Shown: positions 39,810-49,221 of the stretch, in pieces
Layout of the letters: the number at the start of each line of letters is the position of its first letter
How positions within the stretch are numbered: the stretch's first letter is position 1
Source: Bacteroidales bacterium
Lineage (GTDB): Bacteria; Bacteroidota; Bacteroidia; Bacteroidales; JAADJA01
Length of the DNA stretch: 64,000 bases
Assembly: GCA_020052415.1 (NCBI GenBank)
Contig: JAGVPB010000037.1
Location: forward strand, 1 to 64,000
Direction: 5' to 3'
The notes under the pieces: generated by a model
Databases searched by the model: none
The model's input: the letters and a program-made list of their open reading frames with translations, nothing else
What the model was told of the DNA's origin: nothing
Program-made: the position numbers and the translations under genes

Positions 39810-40322
39810 AATTGTTCGATTTAAGCGATTGAATTATTATTTGTGATTTCTCGATTTATTTGGTTGTAAAGTTATGAAATTATTAATCTTTCGGGACTTG
39901 ATTTTTTGGAAATTTATTTTCCACCAAAATTCAGCTTTTAAGGGGTTTCTACCTGAAACCAGTAACAGGCACCAAACTACTGTCTTTGAAATCCGTCATA
40001 ATTTCTCAAGTCACAAGGTCCCTGTCCGAATACTATGTGCTCTTATATAACTAAACGTAAAATGGGTTGGGTAAAGGTTAAGAAACCGGGGTGGATTTAG
40101 GGTTAGGGATAAGGATAAGGCCAATCCTTACCATTTCCTTTTCCCAAACCGGCCTCCTAACCCTAACCTTTCATCCCCTTAATGAATGCTATTCCCATGT
40201 TATTCTTCATGGTGCTGTTTAATAAAACTGAGAGACTAACGACTAACGACTAAATACTTTTTCTTTGGTACTTTTACCGGCTTAAATTTCATGCCCGGGA
40301 TAATGTTTTATAGGGCTAAAAA

Positions 40323-41678
40323 ATGAAAGACCTAACAACAGGTAACGAAAGTAAGCTGATCCTCCAATTTGCAATGCCGATGCTGCTTGGCAATGTTTTC
40401 CAGCAGATGTACAGCATCATTGACAGCATCGTGGTTGGAAAATTCATCGGCAAGGAAGCTCTGGCAGCCGTTGGTGCTTCGTTTCCTATCATATTCACCC
40501 TTATTTCACTTGTCATCGGTTTTACCATGGGAGCCACAATCATTACCGCTCAGTATTTCGGTTCGAAGCAGATGGCTAAAGTGAAAAGAACAATTGACAC
40601 ACTTTACATTTTTTTGTTTTTCGGCTCAGTGGCGCTTACGGTGATCGGTATTCTGCTCAGCGGTCCGATATTGCGGCTTATACAAATTCCGGAAGAAGTA
40701 TTTCCTCAGGCAAAACTCTATCTTAACATATATCTTTCAGGATTGATTTTTATGTTTGGGTTCAATGGAACCTCAGCGATTTTAAGGGGACTTGGCGATT
40801 CCAAAACACCCTTGTATTTTCTCATCATTTCCGTCATCGTTAACATTATTCTCGTCGTGCTTTTCGTGGTTGTCTTCAAGTGGGGAATTGCAGGTTCGGC
40901 TGTAGCGACGGTCATTTCACAGGCGGGCGCCTTTTTCACCGTCATGGTTTATTTGAACAAAACCCATCCGGTCATCAAGTTCTCAATTCGTGACATGACC
41001 TTCGACCGCGGCATCTTTCGCGACAGCATCCGCATCGGGCTGCCTTCGGGTTTGCAGCAAACCTTTGTTTCACTCGGCTTGCTGGCTATTACCTGGATTG
41101 TGAACCTTTTCGGTCTGAATGTGATTGCCGCTTATTCCATAGCCATGAGGATAGATTCGTTGGCGGCATTGCCGGCTATGAATTTCTCGGCGGCGCTTTC
41201 CACTTTCGTCGGGCAGAATATCGGCGCCCGTAAAAAGGAAAGGGTCAGAGCCGGGCTGATTGCAACTATCAGGATGACTTCCATCATATCCATTTCAATC
41301 AGCCTTCTTGCGATTCTTTTTTCAAAACCTTTGATGCGCTTGTTCACAAATGACGCCGATGTAATTGGTATTGGCTCGCACTATCTCATTATTGTCGGCT
41401 CGTTTTACATTTTGTTTTCTACCATGTTCGCCATAAACGGGGTAATGCGCGGCGCAGGCGATACGTTGATCCCCATGTTCATAACTTTGTTTGCTCTGTG
41501 GTTTGCAAGGATTCCCATAGCTTATTTCCTTTCGCAGAGGATAGGCGAAACCGGCATCTGGTGGTCAACACCCATTGGCTGGGGTATCGGAATGACCATG
41601 GGAATCCTGCATTACTTATCGGGGAGATGGAAGAAGAAGTCGGTGATAAAATTTAGTGAAACTCCAGATTCAGTGTAA
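40323..41678 (+). CDS. MATE family efflux transporter
   Basis: MLLGNVFQQMYSIIDSIVVGKFIGKEALAAVGASFPI. Confidence 0.93.
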   Translation: MKDLTTGNESKLILQFAMPMLLGNVFQQMYSIIDSIVVGKFIGKEALAAVGASFPIIFTLISLVIGFTMGATIITAQYFGSKQMAKVKRTIDTLYIFLFFGSVALTVIGILLSGPILRLIQIPEEVFPQAKLYLNIYLSGLIFMFGFNGTSAILRGLGDSKTPLYFLIISVIVNIILVVLFVVVFKWGIAGSAVATVISQAGAFFTVMVYLNKTHPVIKFSIRDMTFDRGIFRDSIRIGLPSGLQQTFVSLGLLAITWIVNLFGLNVIAAYSIAMRIDSLAALPAMNFSAALSTFVGQNIGARKKERVRAGLIATIRMTSIISISISLLAILFSKPLMRLFTNDADVIGIGSHYLIIVGSFYILFSTMFAINGVMRGAGDTLIPMFITLFALWFARIPIAYFLSQRIGETGIWWSTPIGWGIGMTMGILHYLSGRWKKKSVIKFSETPDSV

Positions 41679-41953
41679 TCATCTTGGTTTTTATCAGAAA
41701 ACGGAAGTGAATAGTTTTAATGGATTGCTGAAGTACACGGAACAGAAATCTTAAAATTAATATCTTCAAACTTTTTGGTATGTAACAAAAAATGAGGCTA
41801 AGTCTAAATCATAACATTATCGTGTAAATAAGTCAAGGATTAGGATACGGAGAAGGGAAAATAATATTTCGGGAACCTTATTTTATTGTGAATCTCCAAT
41901 TTGTCGGTTATTAGTTTGAAACAGCTGACAACACTTTAATATCTGAAATTGAG

Positions 41954-42406
41954 CTATTTTAATTCAAACTCTTTGTTTGAAATACGGTTTATGCCCTTTA
42001 TACGGCCAAAATCGGTATCGAACGAGATTATATTTTTAATTTTGTTCTTTTGCATGAAGGCTAATAAAAAACAATCATTGTAGTTTAACAGCCCATGATT
42101 GTCGCTTATCAACTTCATAATGTGGTGGTGGTATTTCTTAATGTCTTCGCTTATCCAAACGATAGCATCAGTGGTGTATTGTTTTTCAATTATTTTCAAA
42201 AAATGGGTTATCTCATTACTGCGACCTTTGTTTTCCATGCGTTTGCAAATCACGTTAATGGTTTCGTTAAGAACAACATCGGTAACAAGTATGTTAGCAT
42301 TGTATTTTTGCAAAGCAGTAAAAATTTCAAGAGATGTTTTATTCCACTTGTCAGATGTATCGAGTAGGGCAACAAAATAATTGGTATCTAACAATATGTC
42401 AGTCAT
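41954..42406 (-). CDS. PIN-domain (VapC-like) toxin
   Basis: MTDILLDTNYFVALLDTSDKW...LLNYNDCFLLAFMQKNKIKNIISFDTDFGRI; overlaps the upstream small antitoxin gene. Confidence 0.85.
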   Translation of the reverse strand: MTDILLDTNYFVALLDTSDKWNKTSLEIFTALQKYNANILVTDVVLNETINVICKRMENKGRSNEITHFLKIIEKQYTTDAIVWISEDIKKYHHHIMKLISDNHGLLNYNDCFLLAFMQKNKIKNIISFDTDFGRIKGINRISNKEFELK

Positions 42407-42635
42407 TGTAAAGATCTTCGGTTTCTTTTATGGCATCTCCACCAATGGCAAAGAGATTTATTTTTTTTACAAAATCTTTAACCGGGATCCCGATATTTTT
42501 CTTCTTAACCATACCTTTATCCAAGGGTATTAAAACCAACACCTCTGTAAGGGCTGCCAGGTTTTTGTCTGGTACTTCGAGCAGACGCACGTTGCCTTTG
42601 TCGTAAATACCTTTAACGGTAACATATTGGTCCAT
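42399..42635 (-). CDS. Putative antitoxin paired with the PIN toxin
   Basis: 78 aa; MDQYVTVKGIYDKGNVRLLEVPDKN; overlaps the PIN gene by 8 bp. Confidence 0.65.
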   Translation of the reverse strand: MDQYVTVKGIYDKGNVRLLEVPDKNLAALTEVLVLIPLDKGMVKKKNIGIPVKDFVKKINLFAIGGDAIKETEDLYND

Positions 42636-42792
42636 ATCCGTATATTTAATCTGGCAAAATTACAAAATTATAAACTGTTACAGTTCTTTTTCACATGGAT
42701 ATTCAAATTCCGGAGCTATTTCCGTCCCGATTATCCTGCACACCAACCCATTCATAAATCCGGACGAGCAGAGGTGGTGACTTGTGAATTGC

Positions 42793-43763
42793 CTAATAAA
42801 TAACAAGTTTTTCAAAATAATTCAATCTGTCTGACTCCAGAATTACATAATACAGTCCTGAGATAAAAATCGCGATGTCTATTTTCTTGCTGGTTGTAAC
42901 TACTAACCGGTGTCCATGTATTTCCGTTATCAACGGAACGGTAAACACCTGCTCCTACATATGTACCGGTATAAATAGTTGTTTCATTTGCCGTAAGAGC
43001 ATCAATCATATCCCAAACTTGACCTACACCAATTTGCGACCAGCTTGTGCCATTGTTTGTTGACCTGTAGATGTACTCATGCATGGTTCCTGCAAATATA
43101 GTTGTGCCTTTGATCACAAGTGCGCTGACAAGTTCCTGCATACCGCTGCCGGAAAATTGCTAGGTAACACCATTATCCGTTGACCGAAAAATTTTTTCAG
43201 GACTTGCATAAGCAAACAGAGTATTGCCGGAAATGGCCATGGTAGTTATGTCCAGATCTGTGAGACCATTGTTCGACTCTGACCAACTTAATCCATTGTT
43301 GACAGATTTAAAAACTCCTCCACGATTAGTGCCTGCAAAAATTGTTGATTCATTTTTTACTATTGTTTCTACATTTAATTCTGTCAGTCCATTATTAGAT
43401 TCCTGCCAGCTCAAACCGTAATTCTCCGAAATAAAAATGCCCATACTATAAACACCTGCAATAATTTTCTCTCCTGATTTAACAATAGCTGTAGGGTAAA
43501 TATTACATAATCCAATGTTTATTGGTGTCCAGTTATTGGCATTTTCATCAATCCGGTGTACTTTGTAAATTTCTGTACCAACAAATGTAAAATTCTCTTT
43601 TACTCCGAAGGACATTATATATGGAACTGATAAACCATAAAGGATGGAAGACCAATTTGCACCATTATCGGATGACTGGAAAATATTGTTGATATAGGCT
43701 GTGCTAGCCAGCAGAGTACCTTCTTCTGATTCAACAACATCAATATTAAAATTGGTAAATCCC
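42793..43763 (-). pseudogene. Decayed YCF48/BNR-repeat T9SS secreted protein
   Basis: Repeated STDNGxTW motifs; in-frame TAG at 43160-43162 (NGVT[*]QFSGSG); frameshift/deletion before the CTD remnant ISGLYYVILESDRLNYFEKLVIY*; 5' end cut at the REP-like repeat. Confidence 0.8.
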
Positions 43764-43764
43764 T

Positions 43765-43820
43765 AGTTCGGCATAGGCTCTGTCTAAGTCGAACATATCT
43801 ATTCAGGCTCCAGCCTGATA
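43765..43820 (+). repeat. REP-like palindromic repeat, copy 3
   Basis: gttcggcataggctctgtctaagtcgaacatatctattcaggctccagcctgataa; second hairpin CAGGC-tcca-GCCTG. Confidence 0.75.
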
Positions 43821-44106
43821 AATTCATTTTCCCGGTTTCCAATTACTTCCCTGCTCTCACCGCCGTAAGTCTTCCTTCATAAGCCTAAGCGTTGGTGCGA
43901 CTTGTGGCCGTTCCAACCCAGCCTTCCAATCCCAGTTCCCTTTTCAAATCATATATCATACATCAAATTTCATAAATCATAAATTCCAATCTTCGGGCAC
44001 ACTCCCACCTTTTAGGGACATCGTCCTGGCATCTTCAAAAAAACTACTCCAAAAAAATATTATTGAGCCAAATTTGCAACAAGTATTTTACCATTTCTTT
44101 CATAGA

Positions 44107-44319
44107 TTAATTATTATCGTAAACCGTATCAGAGTCAGAATATCCGTTTAAGAATTGTTCCTGTGCCGTTTGTTGAAATGTAAGATCGTCGTAAGCGTCC
44201 GGTTCATCAATTAATACGATCACTCTGACGTCCTTATTTGTTTTTATTTGGGCTTGCATTTCAGAAGGAATAAGGATATGCTGGGTTTTAATTCCGGTCT
44301 TAAATTCCACTGCTTTCAT
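44107..44319 (-). CDS. Small antitoxin-like protein without an obvious toxin partner
   Basis: MKAVEFKTGIKTQHILIPSEMQAQIKTNKDVRVIVLIDEPDAYDDLTFQQTAQEQFLNGYSDSDTVYDNN; acidic C-terminus. Confidence 0.5.
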   Translation of the reverse strand: MKAVEFKTGIKTQHILIPSEMQAQIKTNKDVRVIVLIDEPDAYDDLTFQQTAQEQFLNGYSDSDTVYDNN

Positions 44320-44529
44320 AACGACTGATTTTATTTAAAAAGATATTCAATCTGATAAAAAATCCCATAACTCCGAAACAGAATTTGTCCAATCAGCAAT
44401 TTTAAAACTCTTGCTACCTCAGATAATCAATTTTCATCTATCTCAATTAATTTCATCAATCCCGGCAATATCAATCAATATCAACCAATTTCCATCAATA
44501 TCAACAAATTTCCATCCGTTTCCCTATTT

Positions 44530-44594
44530 CCCCGCTCCCTGCTCCCTGCTCCCTGCTCCCTGCTCCATGCTCCATGCTCCATGCTCCATGCTCC
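44530..44594. repeat. Heptamer tandem array (ctccctg)n then (ctccatg)n
   Basis: ccccgctccctgctccctgctccctgctccctgctccatgctccatgctccatgctccatgctcc. Confidence 0.9.
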
Positions 44595-44642
44595 TCAAAA
44601 ATGAAATATTAAAATAACCTTCCCGTTAAATTCTGGAATCAT

Positions 44643-44650
44643 TATATTTG
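44643..44650 (+). promoter_or_regulatory. Bacteroidetes -7 box TATATTTG
   Basis: TAtaTTTG, 26 bp upstream of the CDS at 44676. Confidence 0.5.
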
Positions 44651-44675
44651 CGCCCGAAAATTATATTTTGAGATT

Positions 44676-47150
44676 ATGACAGTAAAAACCGGGATACTAT
44701 TCGTTTTGGCTTTATTATTATCCGTTGGCCTTAGTGCACAACACAAACTTACCGAAGCAGCCGACAGGGATTTCAGCGAGTTTAAATACTCTACAGCCGT
44801 TGATAAATACAAGAAAGCCTATTCAAAGGCAAAAGATAAAGATGAAAAAAACAGGATCCGTTTCCAGATGGCCGAATGTTACCGGATGATGAACGATACC
44901 AAACGGGCAGAGCCAACTTACAAAAGCCTTGTGCGGAATGGTTTTTATAAAAAGGAAACGATAGTTTTACTGCACTATGCCAATATGCTTAAAATTAACC
45001 AGAATTATGATGAGGCCATCATACAGTTCGAAGAATATATAAAACTTAAGCCGGATGATTCCCGGGGGCCTGATGGTCTGCAATCCTGCATACAGCAAAA
45101 GGACTGGTTCGAACATCCCACAAATCATCAGATATCGAACCTGAAACAGGTGAATTCGCGAGAAGATGATTTTAACCCATGTTTCGACAGTGAAAATTTT
45201 AATTCCCTCATTTTTACCTCAAACAGGGAAGGATCTTCAGGCAAAGCTTCTGATGAGTGGACGGGTTCAAACTTTACCGACCTTTTCTATACCCGTATTG
45301 ACCGCAAAGGAGAGTGGAGCACACCCGACCTGCTCGAATCGGAGGAAGTGATCAATACCGAAACCAACGAAGGCAGCCCCATGATGAACTCGGGATTCAC
45401 CACCCTTTATTTTGCAAGATGCGGCAATGTAAAGAATGTGGTCTCAGGTTGTCATATTTATAAAGTCACTAAAACAGGACGCACATTTTCCGATCCGCAG
45501 ATCGTTGAACTTGGCGGCGACAGCACTTCCCGTATTTTACATCCAACTTTAAGCGATGATGAAATGACCATTTATTTTACTGCTGACTTTCCAAATGGCC
45601 AGGGAGGCACCGACATCTGGTATGCGACCCGCGAAAACGTGAGTGAAGAATTTGGCAGGCCAAAAAATGCCGGGCCTGTGATCAACACACCCGACAATGA
45701 AGGATTCGCATTTTTAAGATCCGATACTGTTCTTTATTTCTCGTCCAATGGTCATATCGGTATGGGAGGACTTGATGTGTTCAAGACCACAAGAAACGGT
45801 GATAAATGGAGTATTCCTGTAAACCTTGGTTATCCTTTGAACACCAGCGCTGATGATTTCGCAATTATTTTTAATCCCTCGGCGGAAGAAGAGGGATATT
45901 TCTGTTCGAACCGTAAGGAATTTGAAGAAGAACGCGCTAAAGGAGGCGATGATATCTGGTACTTCATTGTACCTCCGATTGAATTTACCCTCGCCGGTAT
46001 TGTGAAGGACGACCGGACCCTTCAATTCCTTGAGGGCGCTATGGTAAGAATGGTTGGTTCGGATGGTTCGGTGATCGAAAAACAAACGAATACTCTTGGA
46101 AGATATGAATTCAGCAAGGAACAAATTCTGCCGCGGACCACTTATGAGCTTACCGTTTCGAAACCGCAGTACTTCAGCGCTTCCGGAACGGTAACAACAG
46201 TTGGGATAGAAAGGACAACAAATTTTGAACGAAATTTTTTGCTTCCTCCGATTCCCAAAGAACCGATCGTGTTGCCGGAGATTCTATATGACCTTGCAAA
46301 ATGGGATCTTTTGCCGCAATACCAGGATTCTTTGCAGGGCCTTATAAAAACCCTTGATGATAATCCGACCCTGATCGTTGAACTTGCTTCTCATACCGAT
46401 GCAAGGGATACCGATGAAAGAAATGATATACTGTCGCAGAAACGTGCCCAATCGGTTGTTGATTACCTCATCCTGCGGGGTATTGATCCCGACCGGTTGG
46501 TTGCCAAAGGTTACGGAGAGCGTGTTCCCAGGGAGATAAATCATAATTATTATCTCAATAATGTTCAGATTCTTGATTCAGGAACTGTATTGACTGAGGC
46601 CTTTATCAATTCTCTGCCTACGACTGAAAAGAAGGAATTTGCACATCAGCTTAATCGTCGTACTGAATTTTCAGTGTTGAGCAATGATTTTGTTCCGAAA
46701 GAAGTAATCGGTGAAGTCGTTCTTCCCAAAGTAATAGATATCGTTACCTCCCCTGAGAAAAAGGTAACAACCATAAAACTCCTGAAAGACAACAATGGTA
46801 AAAACGGAGTCCGGTGTGAAATCAATGGATATGGTACCGATGTTTATATTGACCCGAAACTGACCAAGCCCATGATCTCTCTTGAAAGTGCTCTCGCCCT
46901 TCTGAAGGAAGGTGCGATCAGCAAGGATGATTTTGCGGGTGATCCGAATGAGGTTCTCGCCAATTCAACTATTGCAGATGGAGCTGTATTTCTGGTAGAG
47001 GAAATGAAGATCGAAAAGAAATACATTACGATGTTTGAAGTCACGGTCAACTATAAGATACCGTCCGGTTTTTACTTTGACGAACCTACATTCTCGCTGA
47101 TCGGGAAGTACAAATTTGATGAAGAGTCAAAACAGATGATTTTTGAATAA
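44676..47150 (+). CDS. TPR/WD40-like/OmpA C-terminal domain protein (PorE-like, T9SS-associated)
   Basis: N-terminal TPR, PD40-like DDEMTIYFTADFPNGQGGTDIWYATR, CarD-like domain, OmpA-like LIVELASHTDARDTDERNDILSQKRAQSVVDYLILRGIDPDRLVAKGYGE. Confidence 0.88.
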   Translation: MTVKTGILFVLALLLSVGLSAQHKLTEAADRDFSEFKYSTAVDKYKKAYSKAKDKDEKNRIRFQMAECYRMMNDTKRAEPTYKSLVRNGFYKKETIVLLHYANMLKINQNYDEAIIQFEEYIKLKPDDSRGPDGLQSCIQQKDWFEHPTNHQISNLKQVNSREDDFNPCFDSENFNSLIFTSNREGSSGKASDEWTGSNFTDLFYTRIDRKGEWSTPDLLESEEVINTETNEGSPMMNSGFTTLYFARCGNVKNVVSGCHIYKVTKTGRTFSDPQIVELGGDSTSRILHPTLSDDEMTIYFTADFPNGQGGTDIWYATRENVSEEFGRPKNAGPVINTPDNEGFAFLRSDTVLYFSSNGHIGMGGLDVFKTTRNGDKWSIPVNLGYPLNTSADDFAIIFNPSAEEEGYFCSNRKEFEEERAKGGDDIWYFIVPPIEFTLAGIVKDDRTLQFLEGAMVRMVGSDGSVIEKQTNTLGRYEFSKEQILPRTTYELTVSKPQYFSASGTVTTVGIERTTNFERNFLLPPIPKEPIVLPEILYDLAKWDLLPQYQDSLQGLIKTLDDNPTLIVELASHTDARDTDERNDILSQKRAQSVVDYLILRGIDPDRLVAKGYGERVPREINHNYYLNNVQILDSGTVLTEAFINSLPTTEKKEFAHQLNRRTEFSVLSNDFVPKEVIGEVVLPKVIDIVTSPEKKVTTIKLLKDNNGKNGVRCEINGYGTDVYIDPKLTKPMISLESALALLKEGAISKDDFAGDPNEVLANSTIADGAVFLVEEMKIEKKYITMFEVTVNYKIPSGFYFDEPTFSLIGKYKFDEESKQMIFE

Positions 47151-47185
47151 TCAGATGGTAGCATTCCATTAGGATGTTTTAATAA

Positions 47186-48352
47186 ATGTCAGAACCTGAA
47201 AGATATAACCTCCGCGGCGTTTCTGCTTCAAAGGAAGATGTTCATCAGGCTATCAGCAAAATTGACCGTGGTATTTTCCCAAATGCCTTTTGTAAAGTAA
47301 TTCCTGACCTGCTGGGCGGTGATCCTGAATTTTGCAATGTCCAGCATGCGGATGGCGCCGGAACAAAATCTTCACTGGCTTATATTTACTGGAAAGAAAC
47401 AGGCGACCTCTCGGTGTGGAAAGGAATCGCACAGGATGCCATTGTGATGAATCTCGATGACCTGATCTGTGTCGGCGTCACAAATAATATCCTTATTTCA
47501 TCCACCATCGGGAGAAACAAAAAGCTGATCCCCGGAGAAGTGATCAAAGCCCTGATTGAGAGTACTGAAGAATTTCTTGAAAAGCTGCGAAGGCTGGGGA
47601 TTGGCATTTACTCCACAGGTGGCGAAACAGCCGATGTCGGCGATCTTGTCCGGACAATCATAGTAGATTCAACTGTAACAGCAAGGCTTAAACGTTCACA
47701 GGTAATCGAAAACCATATTCAGCCAAATGACGTCGTAGTCGGACTGGCTTCCTTTGGACAAGCCTCGTACGAAGATGAATACAATAGTGGTATGGGAAGC
47801 AATGGATTAACCTCAGCACGGCATGATCTGTTTTATAAATCATATTCTGAGAAATATCCTGAAAGCTTTGATAATTCAATTCCCCGGCAATTGGTTTATT
47901 CCGGCAGCAAATTGTTGACCGATCCTTCAGAGGTTGCAGATGTGAATATCGGTAAGCTGGTTTTATCGCCAACACGTACCTATTCTCCTGTAATTCGGGA
48001 AATATTAAAAGTTCATCGTCCTGAAATACATGGCATGATCCATTGCAGCGGTGGTGGCCAAACCAAGGTGCTGAATTTTATTGAAAATCTGGAAGTGATA
48101 AAAGATAATCTTTTTCCAATCCCGACTTTATTTAAGCTCATTCATAGTGAATCAGGAACTGATTGGCAAGAAATGTATAAGGTGTTTAATATGGGTCACC
48201 GAATGGAATTATATGTGCCGGAAACTATTGCTGAAGACATTATAATGATTTCGAAAACATTTAATATTGATGCGAAAGTTATTGGCTATTGCAAATCCTT
48301 TAATTGTAAAAAAATAGTTATAAAATCGGAATTCGGTGAATATAGATACTAA
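47186..48352 (+). CDS. purM: AIR synthase-like (phosphoribosylformylglycinamidine cyclo-ligase) protein
   Basis: HADGAGTKSSLAYIYWKETGDLSVWKGIAQDAIVMNLDDLICVGVTNN; GIYSTGGETADVGDLVRTIIVD. Confidence 0.85.
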   Translation: MSEPERYNLRGVSASKEDVHQAISKIDRGIFPNAFCKVIPDLLGGDPEFCNVQHADGAGTKSSLAYIYWKETGDLSVWKGIAQDAIVMNLDDLICVGVTNNILISSTIGRNKKLIPGEVIKALIESTEEFLEKLRRLGIGIYSTGGETADVGDLVRTIIVDSTVTARLKRSQVIENHIQPNDVVVGLASFGQASYEDEYNSGMGSNGLTSARHDLFYKSYSEKYPESFDNSIPRQLVYSGSKLLTDPSEVADVNIGKLVLSPTRTYSPVIREILKVHRPEIHGMIHCSGGGQTKVLNFIENLEVIKDNLFPIPTLFKLIHSESGTDWQEMYKVFNMGHRMELYVPETIAEDIIMISKTFNIDAKVIGYCKSFNCKKIVIKSEFGEYRY

Positions 48353-48371
48353 TTATTGATTGGAAAATTGA

Positions 48372-48569
48372 TTATTTACAAAGTGCTTTCATAACTTTTT
48401 CGCTACTTACATCCTCGGATTCCATTCCCATTTCAATAAGCATAGCCATGTAAGCATCTTCGACTTCGTGCACATCTACAGATTTTGCCCGTGTACCGAT
48501 TTTTTTTGCAAGATCGAGCCAGAACTTTACATCCTTTTTATTTTTTGCTTCTATGACAACTGCATCCAT
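48372..48569 (-). CDS. Small hypothetical protein
   Basis: 65-aa ORF MDAVVIEAKNKKDVKFWLDLAKKIGTRAKSVDVHEVEDAYMAMLIEMGMESEDVSSEKVMKALCK, with a caaaggta (reverse TAnnTTTG) just upstream. Confidence 0.6.
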   Translation of the reverse strand: MDAVVIEAKNKKDVKFWLDLAKKIGTRAKSVDVHEVEDAYMAMLIEMGMESEDVSSEKVMKALCK

Positions 48570-48905
48570 AATAAATACTTTTAATTTACAAAGGTAAACA
48601 ACTTAGTTTAAGAAAATGATACAGATTCACACATTTGAAGCAAGAAAAATTTTAGATAATAAATTTGCTTTATAAAAGAATAATTCGATAATCAACATCC
48701 CGACAAACGCGGTGGGTCTTAGGATCAGTGGCTTCCTTCTCAATCTCATTGATGTAGAGTTTTTGCATTTAAAATAAACGCTTAAAGGATTTTGGGAAAT
48801 CCCAAATTCGCTACCATAACTTTATAAGACTATAATGAATTGCAGTTTGTATCCGTTACATCCTGATAGAAATTATTCGATAACTTTGCAGCAAATAATT
48901 CAATT

Positions 48906-49175
48906 ATGAAACTCGTATTTTTTAATACACCCAAACCACGGCAGTTTAATTATCCAGCCCGTTACTACGATGAAGAAAAAGATAAAAGGGAACAGCGTAA
49001 AAGGGAACTTGGACTGACCGGTTCCGAAACGGCAGGTGATTTCAGGACGCAGTTGAATACCGGCTGGCAAAGGTTCAGGACAAGTGAAAGAGGCCGGCAG
49101 AAAAAAGCAAACATGAGTGTATTGATCTATATTTTTATTGTGATCATCCTGATTTACATAATTTTCTTCAGATAA
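48906..49175 (+). CDS. Small conserved-type membrane protein upstream of mutL
   Basis: MKLVFFNTPKPRQFNYPARYYDEEKDKREQRKRELG... with C-terminal TM; TAACTTTG at 48881-48888. Confidence 0.75.
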   Translation: MKLVFFNTPKPRQFNYPARYYDEEKDKREQRKRELGLTGSETAGDFRTQLNTGWQRFRTSERGRQKKANMSVLIYIFIVIILIYIIFFR

Positions 49176-49221
49176 ACTTATCAAATAACGAGCTTACCTT
49201 ATTTTATAACCAAAAAACCTG

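Noticed and set aside
43615-43842. 75-aa minus-strand ORF
   Set aside because: Wrong frame across the pseudogene; the correct frame continues the 43160-43615 reading.
44530-44594. CRISPR array
   Set aside because: Direct 7-bp tandem units without spacers; no cas genes in the window.
48680-48772. Minus-strand 31-32 aa ORF (MQKLYINEIEKEATDPKTHRVCRDVDYRIILL)
   Set aside because: Too short and without recognisable family; could be a relic but unsupported.
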